From contig NZ_FNGA01000001.1 in assembly GCF_900101105.1 (NCBI RefSeq), positions 124,001 to 188,000 on the forward strand: a stretch of DNA of 64,000 nucleotides, given 5' to 3'. Both the position numbers and the translations under genes were made by a program. Origin of the DNA: Maridesulfovibrio ferrireducens (GTDB taxonomy: Bacteria; Desulfobacterota; Desulfovibrionia; Desulfovibrionales; Desulfovibrionaceae). The notes under the pieces were generated by a model. That model saw only the letters and a program-made list of their open reading frames with translations. It was not told the DNA's origin and did not search any database. This document shows, in pieces, positions 42,140 through 50,668 of this stretch (positions within the stretch are counted from its first letter, which is position 1; every line of letters begins with the position of its first letter).

Positions 42140-43169
42140 ACCGCTCAAAATACTTTTATTCTGCGAAGGTTCCCTCGAAAGAGGATTCGGACATGTAGGA
42201 AGATGTCTGGCCCTTGCCACTGAGCTTAGAGATGAACACGAAAGCAAGTGTATTTTCGTATTCAGAGGCAATGAAGCCGCCCGGAACAAAATATGTAATG
42301 CTGGATTTGAGGTCATAGAAGTCTCGGATTTCAACTCGTATAAATTTACAGACGAAGCCGCCGTTGTTCTCGACCTGCTCATTTCTTTAGAAGAAGCTTT
42401 CTTCGCGAACGCATCTGCTAAAAATATACTCATATGCACTATTGATGACCCCACACCGAATCGGTTAAAAAGCGAGTTGGCTTTTTATCCTCCTGTCCCG
42501 CAAGTTCAAGAACTGGACTGGGATAACTTTTCAGGTGAACTTTTTTGTGGCTGGCAATACATCCCCTTACGTAAAGAATTTACAGCTATTGCCGGAATAG
42601 AATCACATAAGGAAGAATCTTCCATACCCAAACTTCTTATAACGGCAGGCGGAAGCGATCCGGCAGAACTGACCGCAAAAATATTACAAAGTTTATCCTC
42701 CGTAAAAGAACCTTGGCATGCAAAAGTCATCATCGGTCCCATGTTCAAAAATCTGGACAGAATCAAAAAGATAGCGGTAAAGCTTGGCGACAGGGTTGAA
42801 CTTATTAGCAATGTTCAAAATATTGCCCGGCTTATGGTCCAAAGTGACGCGACTGTGGCCTCATTCGGCATAACAGCTTATGAACTGGCTACCTGCCGCA
42901 CTCCGCAATTGCTATTAAACCTGACTGACAACCACGTCCGCTCGGCATCAGCATTGCATGACACTGGTGCAGCTATATCACTCGGCAGATATGACCTTGT
43001 GACAGATCAAGAACTTATAGAAAGCCTTCAAAAATTTATTTCCGATGCGAAACTACGGGCGGAAATGGTTTCTAATGCCGAAAAATTAGACATAGGACAC
43101 GGAGCCTCAAACATTGCAACAGCCATAATCAAGCGGCTGGAATCCAGAAACATTGGTGATGAAAAGTGA
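42132..43169 (+). CDS. pseG: PseG-like nucleotide-sugar hydrolase
   Basis: 345 residues from ATG 42132. GT-B-like fold with RGFGHVGRCLALA (~16-28), the catalytic-His motif of PseG, and a second-half ITAGGSDPAEL with SFGITAYELATC. PseG removes UDP from the 2,4-diacetamido-trideoxy-altrose intermediate of pseudaminic acid synthesis. Substrate here could be a variant. GTG of the next gene overlaps its stop. Confidence 0.82.
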   Translation: MRKPLKILLFCEGSLERGFGHVGRCLALATELRDEHESKCIFVFRGNEAARNKICNAGFEVIEVSDFNSYKFTDEAAVVLDLLISLEEAFFANASAKNILICTIDDPTPNRLKSELAFYPPVPQVQELDWDNFSGELFCGWQYIPLRKEFTAIAGIESHKEESSIPKLLITAGGSDPAELTAKILQSLSSVKEPWHAKVIIGPMFKNLDRIKKIAVKLGDRVELISNVQNIARLMVQSDATVASFGITAYELATCRTPQLLLNLTDNHVRSASALHDTGAAISLGRYDLVTDQELIESLQKFISDAKLRAEMVSNAEKLDIGHGASNIATAIIKRLESRNIGDEK

Positions 43170-44089
43170 GTGATAAAAAAAGCTGGAAAGAACACGAAGG
43201 AACAGTCCTGCACAGCGTGGAAGATTTTGATGTGATAGACTGCGAACTTTGCGGTTTCAAACACATCATTCCTATCCCGGATGAGGATGAACTTCGTGAA
43301 ATTTACAAGCACGATTATCATGTAAAAGATAAACCTCTCATGCTTGAGCATCAGCTTGAAGACAGAGAATGGCTGGACAGCATTAATGATGCACGGCTTG
43401 CAACTCTCGAAAAAATTTCAAACGGAACTGGCAGCTTTTTAGACATAGGCTCCGGTAATGGATTCCTGCTCGGTCAGGCAAAAAAACGGGGCTGGACAGT
43501 TAAAGGAATTGAGCCTTCCGATAAGGCCGCACAGTATTCCTGCTCGCAGGGACTTGATGTGGAATGCGCTGTCTTTGATCAGGAATGTGCAGATCGTCTG
43601 GATCAATTCGATGTGGTCCACTTAGGCGATGTTCTGGAGCATGTTCCGTATCCCCGCGCAATACTGAACCTCTGCAATCAGGTTTTGCGTCCGGGCGGAC
43701 TTATCGCTATCGGCGTTCCAAATGAATATACTCCCGTTCAAAAAATTTTAAGCGAAGATATGAGTACACGCCCTTGGTGGGTGAATCCTCCGCATCATAT
43801 TAATTATTTTGATAAAAATTCACTCGAAGGATTGCTCTCCCGTTGCGGTTTTACTACCTGTCATTCAGAAGTTTCGTTTCCGATGGAACTCTTTCTACTC
43901 ATGGGTAAAAATTATCTCGATGACCCCAAGCTCGGACGAGAATGCCACGCCATGCGCAAACAACTTGAGCTGAATCTGACTAAAAGCGGAAACAGAGATT
44001 TTCTGGACAAAATATACGGCTGCTTTGCCGAGGCTGGAATGGGCCGAACCGTACTTGTGATTGCACAAAAAAATACCGAACAGGAATAA
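43166..44089 (+). CDS. SAM-dependent methyltransferase (class I)
   Basis: 307 residues, GTG start overlapping the previous stop (GTGA). N-terminal CELCGF metal-like motif, then the SAM-binding LDIGSGNGFLLGQA (~92-105), HLGDVLEHVPYP acidic post-motif and LRPGGLIAIGVPN. The cysteine pair and layout resemble sugar C- or O-methyltransferases of surface-glycan loci. Acceptor unknown. Confidence 0.82.
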   Translation: MSDKKSWKEHEGTVLHSVEDFDVIDCELCGFKHIIPIPDEDELREIYKHDYHVKDKPLMLEHQLEDREWLDSINDARLATLEKISNGTGSFLDIGSGNGFLLGQAKKRGWTVKGIEPSDKAAQYSCSQGLDVECAVFDQECADRLDQFDVVHLGDVLEHVPYPRAILNLCNQVLRPGGLIAIGVPNEYTPVQKILSEDMSTRPWWVNPPHHINYFDKNSLEGLLSRCGFTTCHSEVSFPMELFLLMGKNYLDDPKLGRECHAMRKQLELNLTKSGNRDFLDKIYGCFAEAGMGRTVLVIAQKNTEQE

Positions 44090-44095
44090 TTTCCA

Positions 44096-44845
44096 ATGAA
44101 TAGATTGAAAAACAAAATAGCTTTGGTCACAGGCGGCGGACGGGGAATAGGTAAAGCTATCAGTTCCAAACTGGCTGAAAACGGTGCAGAAGTAATTCTC
44201 ACATGGGTATCAGACCGCAAAAGTGCAGATGAAACCGTCAACTCAATCATTGCAAACGGCGGCAAAGCCCGCACTCTCCAACTTGAAGTCTGTGACGAAG
44301 CTTCTGTCGACGCAGTTGTTGCTAATATCGCTGAAAAAGAGGGACGACTGGATATTCTGGTCAATAATGCCGGAATTAATAACCCAACCGACTTTGATAA
44401 AATAACTTCTGATGACTGGGATAAAATTTTAGGGGTAAACCTCAAAGGCCCGTTCCTTTGCACTCAGCGTTGCCTTGAACTTCTCAAAAAAAGTAATGCC
44501 GGAAGCATAATCAATATAGGTTCGGTCAGCGGTCAATACGGCGGACCACGTACAGCTCACTATGCGGCAAGCAAAGCCGGACTTATCTCCCTTGGGCAAG
44601 TTGCCGCCAGATTCGGTGCAGAGTGGAATATCCGATGCAACACAATATCCGCAGGCCTCATTGCTTCCGAAATGGCCGATGCAGGGCTTAAAGATCCGGC
44701 TGTTCAGAAAGCGGCTGAAAATGTGCTCATGAAAAGATTCGGTGGAACTTCTGAAGTTGCCGACACCGTAGTATATCTGGCTTCCGATGATTCATCATAC
44801 ATCACAGCGCAGACAATTAACGTCAACGGCGGCCTTTATTTTTAA
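44096..44845 (+). CDS. Short-chain dehydrogenase/reductase (FabG-like)
   Basis: 249 residues. GGGRGIGK (~13-20), NNAG (~90), INIGSVSGQYG with catalytic Ser (~140) and YAASK (~155). Sequence is close to 3-ketoacyl-ACP reductase-like SDRs, but the setting between a methyltransferase and a split transketolase suggests reduction of a keto-sugar. Cofactor probably NADP(H). Part of the glycan run (6-bp gap upstream). Confidence 0.85.
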   Translation: MNRLKNKIALVTGGGRGIGKAISSKLAENGAEVILTWVSDRKSADETVNSIIANGGKARTLQLEVCDEASVDAVVANIAEKEGRLDILVNNAGINNPTDFDKITSDDWDKILGVNLKGPFLCTQRCLELLKKSNAGSIINIGSVSGQYGGPRTAHYAASKAGLISLGQVAARFGAEWNIRCNTISAGLIASEMADAGLKDPAVQKAAENVLMKRFGGTSEVADTVVYLASDDSSYITAQTINVNGGLYF

Positions 44846-44883
44846 CAGGTGCAGTATAGATATCGACAGGAGAAATCATAAAC

Positions 44884-45714
44884 GTGTCCAAATATGACGA
44901 ACTTAAAAACTTTGCTGCCGAACTGAGAAAGTCAATCATCATAATGAATTGCCATGCAGGATCAGGACATCCCGGCGGTTCACTGTCGTGTGTTGAAATC
45001 ATCAGCTGGCTTTATTGCAACGAGATGAACTACTGCACGGGAAATATGAATAATCCTGCACGTGACCGGTTCATACTATCCAAAGGACACTCCTGCCTTT
45101 CTCTTTATGCGGCTCTTGCTGAAAAAGGATTCTTCTCCAAAGAAGAATTCAAAACTCTGCGCCATGCCGGGGGAATGCTGCAAGGTCATCCCGACCGGAT
45201 CAAAACTCCCGGAGTGGAATTCAACTCAGGCTCACTTGGTCAGGGTTTTTCCTTTGCTATCGGATGCGCCCTTGGAGCCAAAAGAGCAGGCAGAAAAAAC
45301 CGCACATACACCCTGCTCGGTGACGGCGAATTAAATGAAGGTCAGATATGGGAAGGCTGCATGTTCGCTGCTCATCATAATCTGGACAACATGGTTGCCA
45401 TCGTTGATTACAACAAATTTCAAAGTGATGATCTGAACACCAATATTACCGCCCTCGAACCTTTGAACGATAAATTCAAAGCGTTCGGATGGCATGTAAT
45501 TGAAATTGACGGTCACGATTTCCGAGAAATTGATAACGCATTCGGACGAGCAAGAACTATGGCCGGAAAACCGACCATGATTATAGCCCACACAGTTAAG
45601 GGAAAAGGAATTTCGTACATGGAAAATGTGCCGAAATGGCACGGCAGCCTCTGCCCCACCGGAAAAGAAAGAGAATGTGCCATGCGTGAATGTGGCTGCG
45701 AGGATCTGATATAA
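44884..45714 (+). CDS. Transketolase, N-terminal subunit (first copy)
   Basis: 276 residues, GTG start. Thiamine-diphosphate half: SGHPGGSLSCVE (~28), RDRFILSKGHSCLSLYAAL, and GDGELNEGQIWEG (~145-157) with a later Asn (VDYNKF) that completes the TPP/Mg motif. It pairs with the next gene, which overlaps by one base, to form a complete two-subunit transketolase. In this context it may build a C7 or branched ketose for the glycan. Confidence 0.88.
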   Translation: MSKYDELKNFAAELRKSIIIMNCHAGSGHPGGSLSCVEIISWLYCNEMNYCTGNMNNPARDRFILSKGHSCLSLYAALAEKGFFSKEEFKTLRHAGGMLQGHPDRIKTPGVEFNSGSLGQGFSFAIGCALGAKRAGRKNRTYTLLGDGELNEGQIWEGCMFAAHHNLDNMVAIVDYNKFQSDDLNTNITALEPLNDKFKAFGWHVIEIDGHDFREIDNAFGRARTMAGKPTMIIAHTVKGKGISYMENVPKWHGSLCPTGKERECAMRECGCEDLI

Positions 45715-46646
45715 TGGAAAATATGAGAGACGCGTTCGGGAAAATACTTACCGAACTTGCCGGACAACGCGATGACTTCGTTGTTCTTGATGCTGACGTT
45801 GCGGGCGGAACTGGAACTTATCATTTCCGCGAAGCATATCCTGACAGATTTATTCAATGCGGAATCGCAGAGCAAAACATGTTCTCAATGGCCGCAGGTC
45901 TTGCGGAATCAGGGATTATCCCGATTGTTACCTGTTACGCTGTTTTTGCATCCATGCGGGCACTGGAACAAGCCAGAAACTCAATAGCCTACCCTGAATT
46001 CAATGTAAAAATTGCCGCCAGCCATCTAGGACTGGATGTAGGCCCGGACGGAGCAACCCATCAGGCTCTTGAAGATATAGCCATATATCGCAGCATCCCC
46101 AAAATGAGCGTTGTCTCACCTGCCGACCCGATAGAACTTAAAGCACTGATGCCATATCTGCTCGACAATACAGGGCCGTTATACCTGCGAACCGGACGCA
46201 GTCCGCTGCCTAATGTTTTTGACGAAAATACATTTTTTGAACACGGCAAAGCCCACGTTCTCCGCGAAGGAAACGATGCCACAATAATGGCTGTCGGAGT
46301 CATGGTTCACCGCGCACTTAAAGCCGCAGAACATCTCGCGAAAGAAGGTATATCATGCCGCGTATTGAACATGTCATGGCTTAAACCTATGGACGAAGCG
46401 GCTGTCATCAAGGCCGCAAAAGAAACAGGCGCAATAGTTACTTGCGAAGATCACAACAAGTACGGTGGACTCGGCGGGGCTGTGATGGAAATAGTTTGCG
46501 AAAACGTTCCGGTTCCTGTTGAACGAGTGGCTGTGAATGACATTTTCGGTGCATCTGGCGAGCCGGAAGATCTGGCTAAAGAATACGGCCTTACATCCGA
46601 AGATATTGTTAAAGCAGTTCACAGGACTTTGACCCGCAAGAGATAA
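45714..46646 (+). CDS. Transketolase, C-terminal subunit (first copy)
   Basis: 310 residues from the ATG in TAATG shared with the previous stop. Pyrimidine-binding domain (CGIAEQNMFSMAAGLAESG with catalytic Glu), VGPDGATHQALEDIA, and a C-terminal transketolase domain (MSWLKPMDEAAVIKAAKETG, then GGLGGAVMEIV). Forms the second half of the split enzyme. A second such pair is at 61.4-63.2 kb. Confidence 0.88.
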   Translation: MENMRDAFGKILTELAGQRDDFVVLDADVAGGTGTYHFREAYPDRFIQCGIAEQNMFSMAAGLAESGIIPIVTCYAVFASMRALEQARNSIAYPEFNVKIAASHLGLDVGPDGATHQALEDIAIYRSIPKMSVVSPADPIELKALMPYLLDNTGPLYLRTGRSPLPNVFDENTFFEHGKAHVLREGNDATIMAVGVMVHRALKAAEHLAKEGISCRVLNMSWLKPMDEAAVIKAAKETGAIVTCEDHNKYGGLGGAVMEIVCENVPVPVERVAVNDIFGASGEPEDLAKEYGLTSEDIVKAVHRTLTRKR

Positions 46647-46672
46647 GCAAAAACAGGATTAATCGGATTTCA

Positions 46673-48202
46673 ATGAAAAAAAAACGTTTGCTTATTATAG
46701 GTACAGCTAAACAAAGCTATATCAAAGACTATCTAGCAAAGGTTGACTACAACACTACGGAAGTCCACCTTCTTGTCCCCGAACGGGACAGGGAAACCTA
46801 CAGCCTGCCCAATATAAGTTATTTCAAAGGTAATTTTCACCCACTTTTTCTGCCACTCTTAAAAACGATGCTTTTTTTCAAACCTGATGAAGCCGTCATT
46901 GTCTGCGGCATGACTTATGACCATGACAATGTGGTCAAAGCTGTCAGTTTCTATTCATGCTTTAAAAGTCTTAAAGTTAAAATTTCAGTCAGGAATATTG
47001 ATGTACCAGCCGATGCAAACCTGCGCCCCTCACCTGCAAAAGAAATAGCTAAGTGGGCTGGGTTAGGGACAATCGCCCTGTTGATTAAAGCTGTAAGCTT
47101 TTTTAAAAAAATCAGAGTCGGTGAAATATATTCAACCCGTCTTGGGCACTTGACTCTGGAATGTGAAATTTATCTATCTGAGACAGATCTAGGCAGGCAT
47201 GATGGTTACTTAGACCTCTTTTATTTTAAAGATGACAAAGTCGCCAACAAGACAATTGCCTCACTTTATGCCCGGAAAATGAAAATTCACAGATTCAATA
47301 AACATCTGCTCGACGCAATCCGCCGTTTCAATATGGCCGAGCAACACGAACTCCTTTTGAATACCCGTATTATTGCGTTTTCCCGCGATTTCGAGTGCAT
47401 GCTGCAGCAGGCTGACCGTCATATAGCTTTTACCGAAGCTCAGGTAATCAAGGGGAGTGAAACGCTGAAATCAATGGGTGTTGATCCGACTCTCCCGCAT
47501 GTATGTTTGCTGGGGCGCGATTCCGTATTTCTTCAAGGGGCTATTCCTGTCTTTAATGATGGCGATATGCAACGGCCTAGAAATATGGACATAGACACTT
47601 TTAAGTCAGGAACGGAAGAACTGCTCAAACATGATTACAATGTCTTGAGGATGGGAAGTGTTGTCAAAGCTCCGCTCCAAATTGATCACCCGAACTTTAT
47701 AGACTACGCCACAAGCGGAATTCGTTCTGATTTCATGGACATTTATCTCACCTCTAAATGTTCGTTCTTTGTGGGGATTCAAAGCGGCTTACAACATGTC
47801 GCCAGCGCTTTCAGAATTCCCTGCCTGAGAGTTAACGTTGCCCGTCTCGAAATGATTGAATATTGCTACCCTGAAGATTTAATTCTTTTTAAATTGCTCT
47901 GGTCCAAACGCGAAAAAAGGATTCTCAAAGTTTCGGAACAATTGGAATCAGGAATCAGCCGCTGGCCGATTGAAAAGTTCATAAACTCCGACATTGAGGT
48001 TATAGACAACACAGGGGATGAACTTCGCGAGGCAATGCTTGAAATGCACCAGAGAATTAACGGTACATGGAAAACCTCTCCCGAAGATATTGAACTACAG
48101 AACAAATATAGATCGTTTTTCAAAGTTTCTGAATTGAACAGTCGCTTTGACACTCCTGTCAGCTCATACTTTTTGCGTAAACATGCAGCAGAACTCTTTT
48201 AA
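46673..48202 (+). CDS. Predicted glycosyltransferase of the TIGR04372 type
   Basis: 509 residues. The C-terminal half carries motifs I associate with TIGR04372-family transferases: VCLLGRDSVFL (~278-288), NVLRMGSVV (~323), DYATSGIRSDFMDIYL (~345-360) and SGLQHVASAFRIPCLRVN. The N-terminal half is variable, with a basic helical segment (~140-160) that may contact the membrane. Expected to add a sugar to a glycan or protein. The family assignment is from memory. Confidence 0.68.
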   Translation: MKKKRLLIIGTAKQSYIKDYLAKVDYNTTEVHLLVPERDRETYSLPNISYFKGNFHPLFLPLLKTMLFFKPDEAVIVCGMTYDHDNVVKAVSFYSCFKSLKVKISVRNIDVPADANLRPSPAKEIAKWAGLGTIALLIKAVSFFKKIRVGEIYSTRLGHLTLECEIYLSETDLGRHDGYLDLFYFKDDKVANKTIASLYARKMKIHRFNKHLLDAIRRFNMAEQHELLLNTRIIAFSRDFECMLQQADRHIAFTEAQVIKGSETLKSMGVDPTLPHVCLLGRDSVFLQGAIPVFNDGDMQRPRNMDIDTFKSGTEELLKHDYNVLRMGSVVKAPLQIDHPNFIDYATSGIRSDFMDIYLTSKCSFFVGIQSGLQHVASAFRIPCLRVNVARLEMIEYCYPEDLILFKLLWSKREKRILKVSEQLESGISRWPIEKFINSDIEVIDNTGDELREAMLEMHQRINGTWKTSPEDIELQNKYRSFFKVSELNSRFDTPVSSYFLRKHAAELF

Positions 48203-48221
48203 CAGGCACAAGAGGGATTAA

Positions 48222-49427
48222 ATGAATAAACCGATCATTCTGATACAGGCAGCATCCCGTGCATGGAGCGGTGCGCCGGACTGGTGCATGAATGAAATAG
48301 ATGGTCGCCCTGTTGTTGCCCTGACAGTTGAAAGCGCACTCAATCAATTTCCCGACGCTGAAATTCATATAGTTGCACCAGCTTTTGATAAAGGGGGACG
48401 GCTTGACGACCTGCCTTCAATGTTTCCTACACACAAAATTAAAGTTTTTTACGGCTTTGATGACAGCCCCTTGGAACGCATGATCAATGCTCTTCAACAT
48501 GTTCCTGACGAGACATTATTCATGAGAGTTGATGGACTTCACTTCGGATGGCTTCCTGAACATGCGGCTGAAATGCTGAAAATTGCGGAGCAGAATAATC
48601 TGGACTGCATAAAAATGGAGGATGATTTTCCCATCCAGCTTACCGCGGACATATACAGGCTGAGCGGGTTAAAAAAAGTTGTATCCATGCTCAAAAATTT
48701 ACCGGAAGCAGGAGTCTTCAAAGTTCATCCAAAATTTTTCATGTTCAGCAACAGCGCAGATTTCAAGTGCGAACGATTCAAATCATACTCCCCTGTCAGC
48801 GATGAATGGCTTAAAAAATGCCGAAAAATTGCGCATGGTGTTTATGTTGAAGGAAGAATGCAGGTCAGCAATAAAAGCATAAAAACCGGCGACCAGCTCA
48901 GGTTTCATTATGAACTGGCTCTTGACTTCATCAATCCGAAAATGACCGTTCTCGACTGTGCCTGCGGGCCGGGTTACGGAGCAAAAATGCTTGCTGAAAA
49001 AGCTGCGCATGTTATTGCTGCCGACCTTGATGAAACAACTGTCAGCAACGCGGCCGCCGAAACAACACAGGAGAACCTGACCTTTAAAATTGGTGATGCT
49101 ACCGCCTTTGATTGTGCGGATCAAACCTTTGATGCAATCACCAGTTTTGAAACAGTTGAACATGTTGATCCGGCCCCTTACTTCAAGGAAATGTTCAGAA
49201 TTCTTAAACCCGGCAGACGGCTGATTTTGAGCACTCCTCAAAACAGTCTGGGACATATTCCAGTGAACTCCCAGCACCTGAGAGAGTTTTCACTCGAAGA
49301 AATTACAAATCTCTGTTCGGAACATTTCGAAATAGAAAAGATTATAGGCATAAAACAGGGAAGAGTCGTGTTCCCTCACGATCACAAGGGACAGAACACT
49401 TTTATGGTCTGTAAAAAACCGGAATAA
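48222..49427 (+). CDS. Fusion: nucleotidyltransferase-like domain plus methyltransferase
   Basis: 401 residues. Residues 1-~190 look like a GT-A/CMP-sugar-synthetase-type domain (IDGRPVVALTVESAL, then MRVDGLHFGWLPEH and KMEDDFPIQLT), but the usual glycine-rich loop is replaced by QAASRAWSGAP. Residues ~228-400 form a class I methyltransferase with VLDCACGPGYGA (243-254), AADLDETTV and FETVEHVDPAPY. The two activities may act on one sugar nucleotide, or the first domain may have become a binding module. I know no named family with this pairing. Confidence 0.7.
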   Translation: MNKPIILIQAASRAWSGAPDWCMNEIDGRPVVALTVESALNQFPDAEIHIVAPAFDKGGRLDDLPSMFPTHKIKVFYGFDDSPLERMINALQHVPDETLFMRVDGLHFGWLPEHAAEMLKIAEQNNLDCIKMEDDFPIQLTADIYRLSGLKKVVSMLKNLPEAGVFKVHPKFFMFSNSADFKCERFKSYSPVSDEWLKKCRKIAHGVYVEGRMQVSNKSIKTGDQLRFHYELALDFINPKMTVLDCACGPGYGAKMLAEKAAHVIAADLDETTVSNAAAETTQENLTFKIGDATAFDCADQTFDAITSFETVEHVDPAPYFKEMFRILKPGRRLILSTPQNSLGHIPVNSQHLREFSLEEITNLCSEHFEIEKIIGIKQGRVVFPHDHKGQNTFMVCKKPE

Positions 49428-49431
49428 TCTT

Positions 49432-50667
49432 ATGAAAAAGACTCTGATCATAATTGGCGCAGGACTAGAAACAATCCCTGTAATTCAAAAAGCTGTTGAT
49501 ATGGGACTCCATGTGGTCGCCACCGACCTGAATCCCGAAGCGCCGGGGTTCAAATATGCCCATGAAACTGTGATCGGATGCGTCTACACCTCTGGAAAAA
49601 GCGTCGAAGCTCTCAAGCTTTGGGCTAAACAAGGGAGAAAACCTGACGGAGTAATGTGTGCGGCTGTTGATGCCCCGCACACCGTAGCGGCTGTTGCTGA
49701 TTTTTTTGGCATTCAGGCAGTAAGCAGCGAAACGGCAGCCCTCGCCACTGACAAATTGGCAATGAAAAACCGCTTCAAAGAAACAGGCATACCCATTCCG
49801 TGGTATAAAGAAATTTTTGATGCCGATGAACTTAGAAAAAATTTAAAAAAACGAAAAGAAAGTCTCGTCATCAAACCGGTGGATAGCAGAGGAGCCCGCG
49901 GAGTGTTGCGCCTTGAATATGGTTCAAACACCCTCCCCGATTTGCAATGGGCTTTTGAACATGCACAACATGAATCACCTGCCGGACGGGTCATGATTGA
50001 GAGCTATCTGAACGGTCCACAAATCAGCACCGAAGGTTTTGTGGTAAACGGAGAAACATACACTCCCGGATTTTCAGACAGAAACTATGAATATATTGAC
50101 AGATTTTCTCCGCATATAATTGAAAATGGCGGACAACTGCCCTCATTTCTATCAGACGAAACCCAACAGGAAGTGAAAGAACTTACCGGAATGGCGGCAA
50201 TTGCTTTGGGTATCAATAACGGGGTATTCAAAGGTGACATGGTTGTTCATAACGGCAAACCTTACGTAATCGAAATAGCGGCTAGACTTTCCGGAGGATA
50301 CTTCTGCACACATGAAATACCGTGGAATACAGGTGTGGACTTTATCGGAACAGCCATTCGCCTTGCAATAGGTGAAACTCCCGCGCCAAAGGACATGATT
50401 CCTGTATTTCAGGAAGGAGTAGCACAGCGTTACCTCTTCCCAGATCAGGGGAAAGTTGTCAGAATAGAAGGAATCGAAGAGGCTCGTGCTGTTGACGGAA
50501 TCCGCATGGTCGAAATCCGTACGCAAACAGGTTCCATTATTCCTCCGACGACAAACCATCCCGCCCGCGCCGGAGTCGTTATGGGTGTTGCTGAAACAAG
50601 AGAAAAAGCTGTCGAGAACGTGAATAAAGCTGTTAACTGCATAAAAATAATCACCGAAAAAAGTTGA
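49432..50667 (+). CDS. ATP-grasp ligase
   Basis: 411 residues. Rossmann-like N-terminal domain (IIGAGLETIPVIQKAVDMG), then ATP-grasp region with KNRFKETGIPIPW, VIKPVDSRGARGVLRLE (~145-162) and the metal site KPYVIEIAARLSGG (~277-290). Such enzymes join a carboxylate to an amine or thiol, so it may attach an amino acid to a sugar in the glycan pathway. Four bp after the fusion gene, one bp before the next. Confidence 0.82.
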   Translation: MKKTLIIIGAGLETIPVIQKAVDMGLHVVATDLNPEAPGFKYAHETVIGCVYTSGKSVEALKLWAKQGRKPDGVMCAAVDAPHTVAAVADFFGIQAVSSETAALATDKLAMKNRFKETGIPIPWYKEIFDADELRKNLKKRKESLVIKPVDSRGARGVLRLEYGSNTLPDLQWAFEHAQHESPAGRVMIESYLNGPQISTEGFVVNGETYTPGFSDRNYEYIDRFSPHIIENGGQLPSFLSDETQQEVKELTGMAAIALGINNGVFKGDMVVHNGKPYVIEIAARLSGGYFCTHEIPWNTGVDFIGTAIRLAIGETPAPKDMIPVFQEGVAQRYLFPDQGKVVRIEGIEEARAVDGIRMVEIRTQTGSIIPPTTNHPARAGVVMGVAETREKAVENVNKAVNCIKIITEKS

Positions 50668-50668
50668 T

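Noticed and set aside
44884-46646. Frameshifted full-length transketolase
   Set aside because: The two halves have their own starts with a TAATG junction, and the second pair in the window has the same split, as is normal for two-subunit transketolases.
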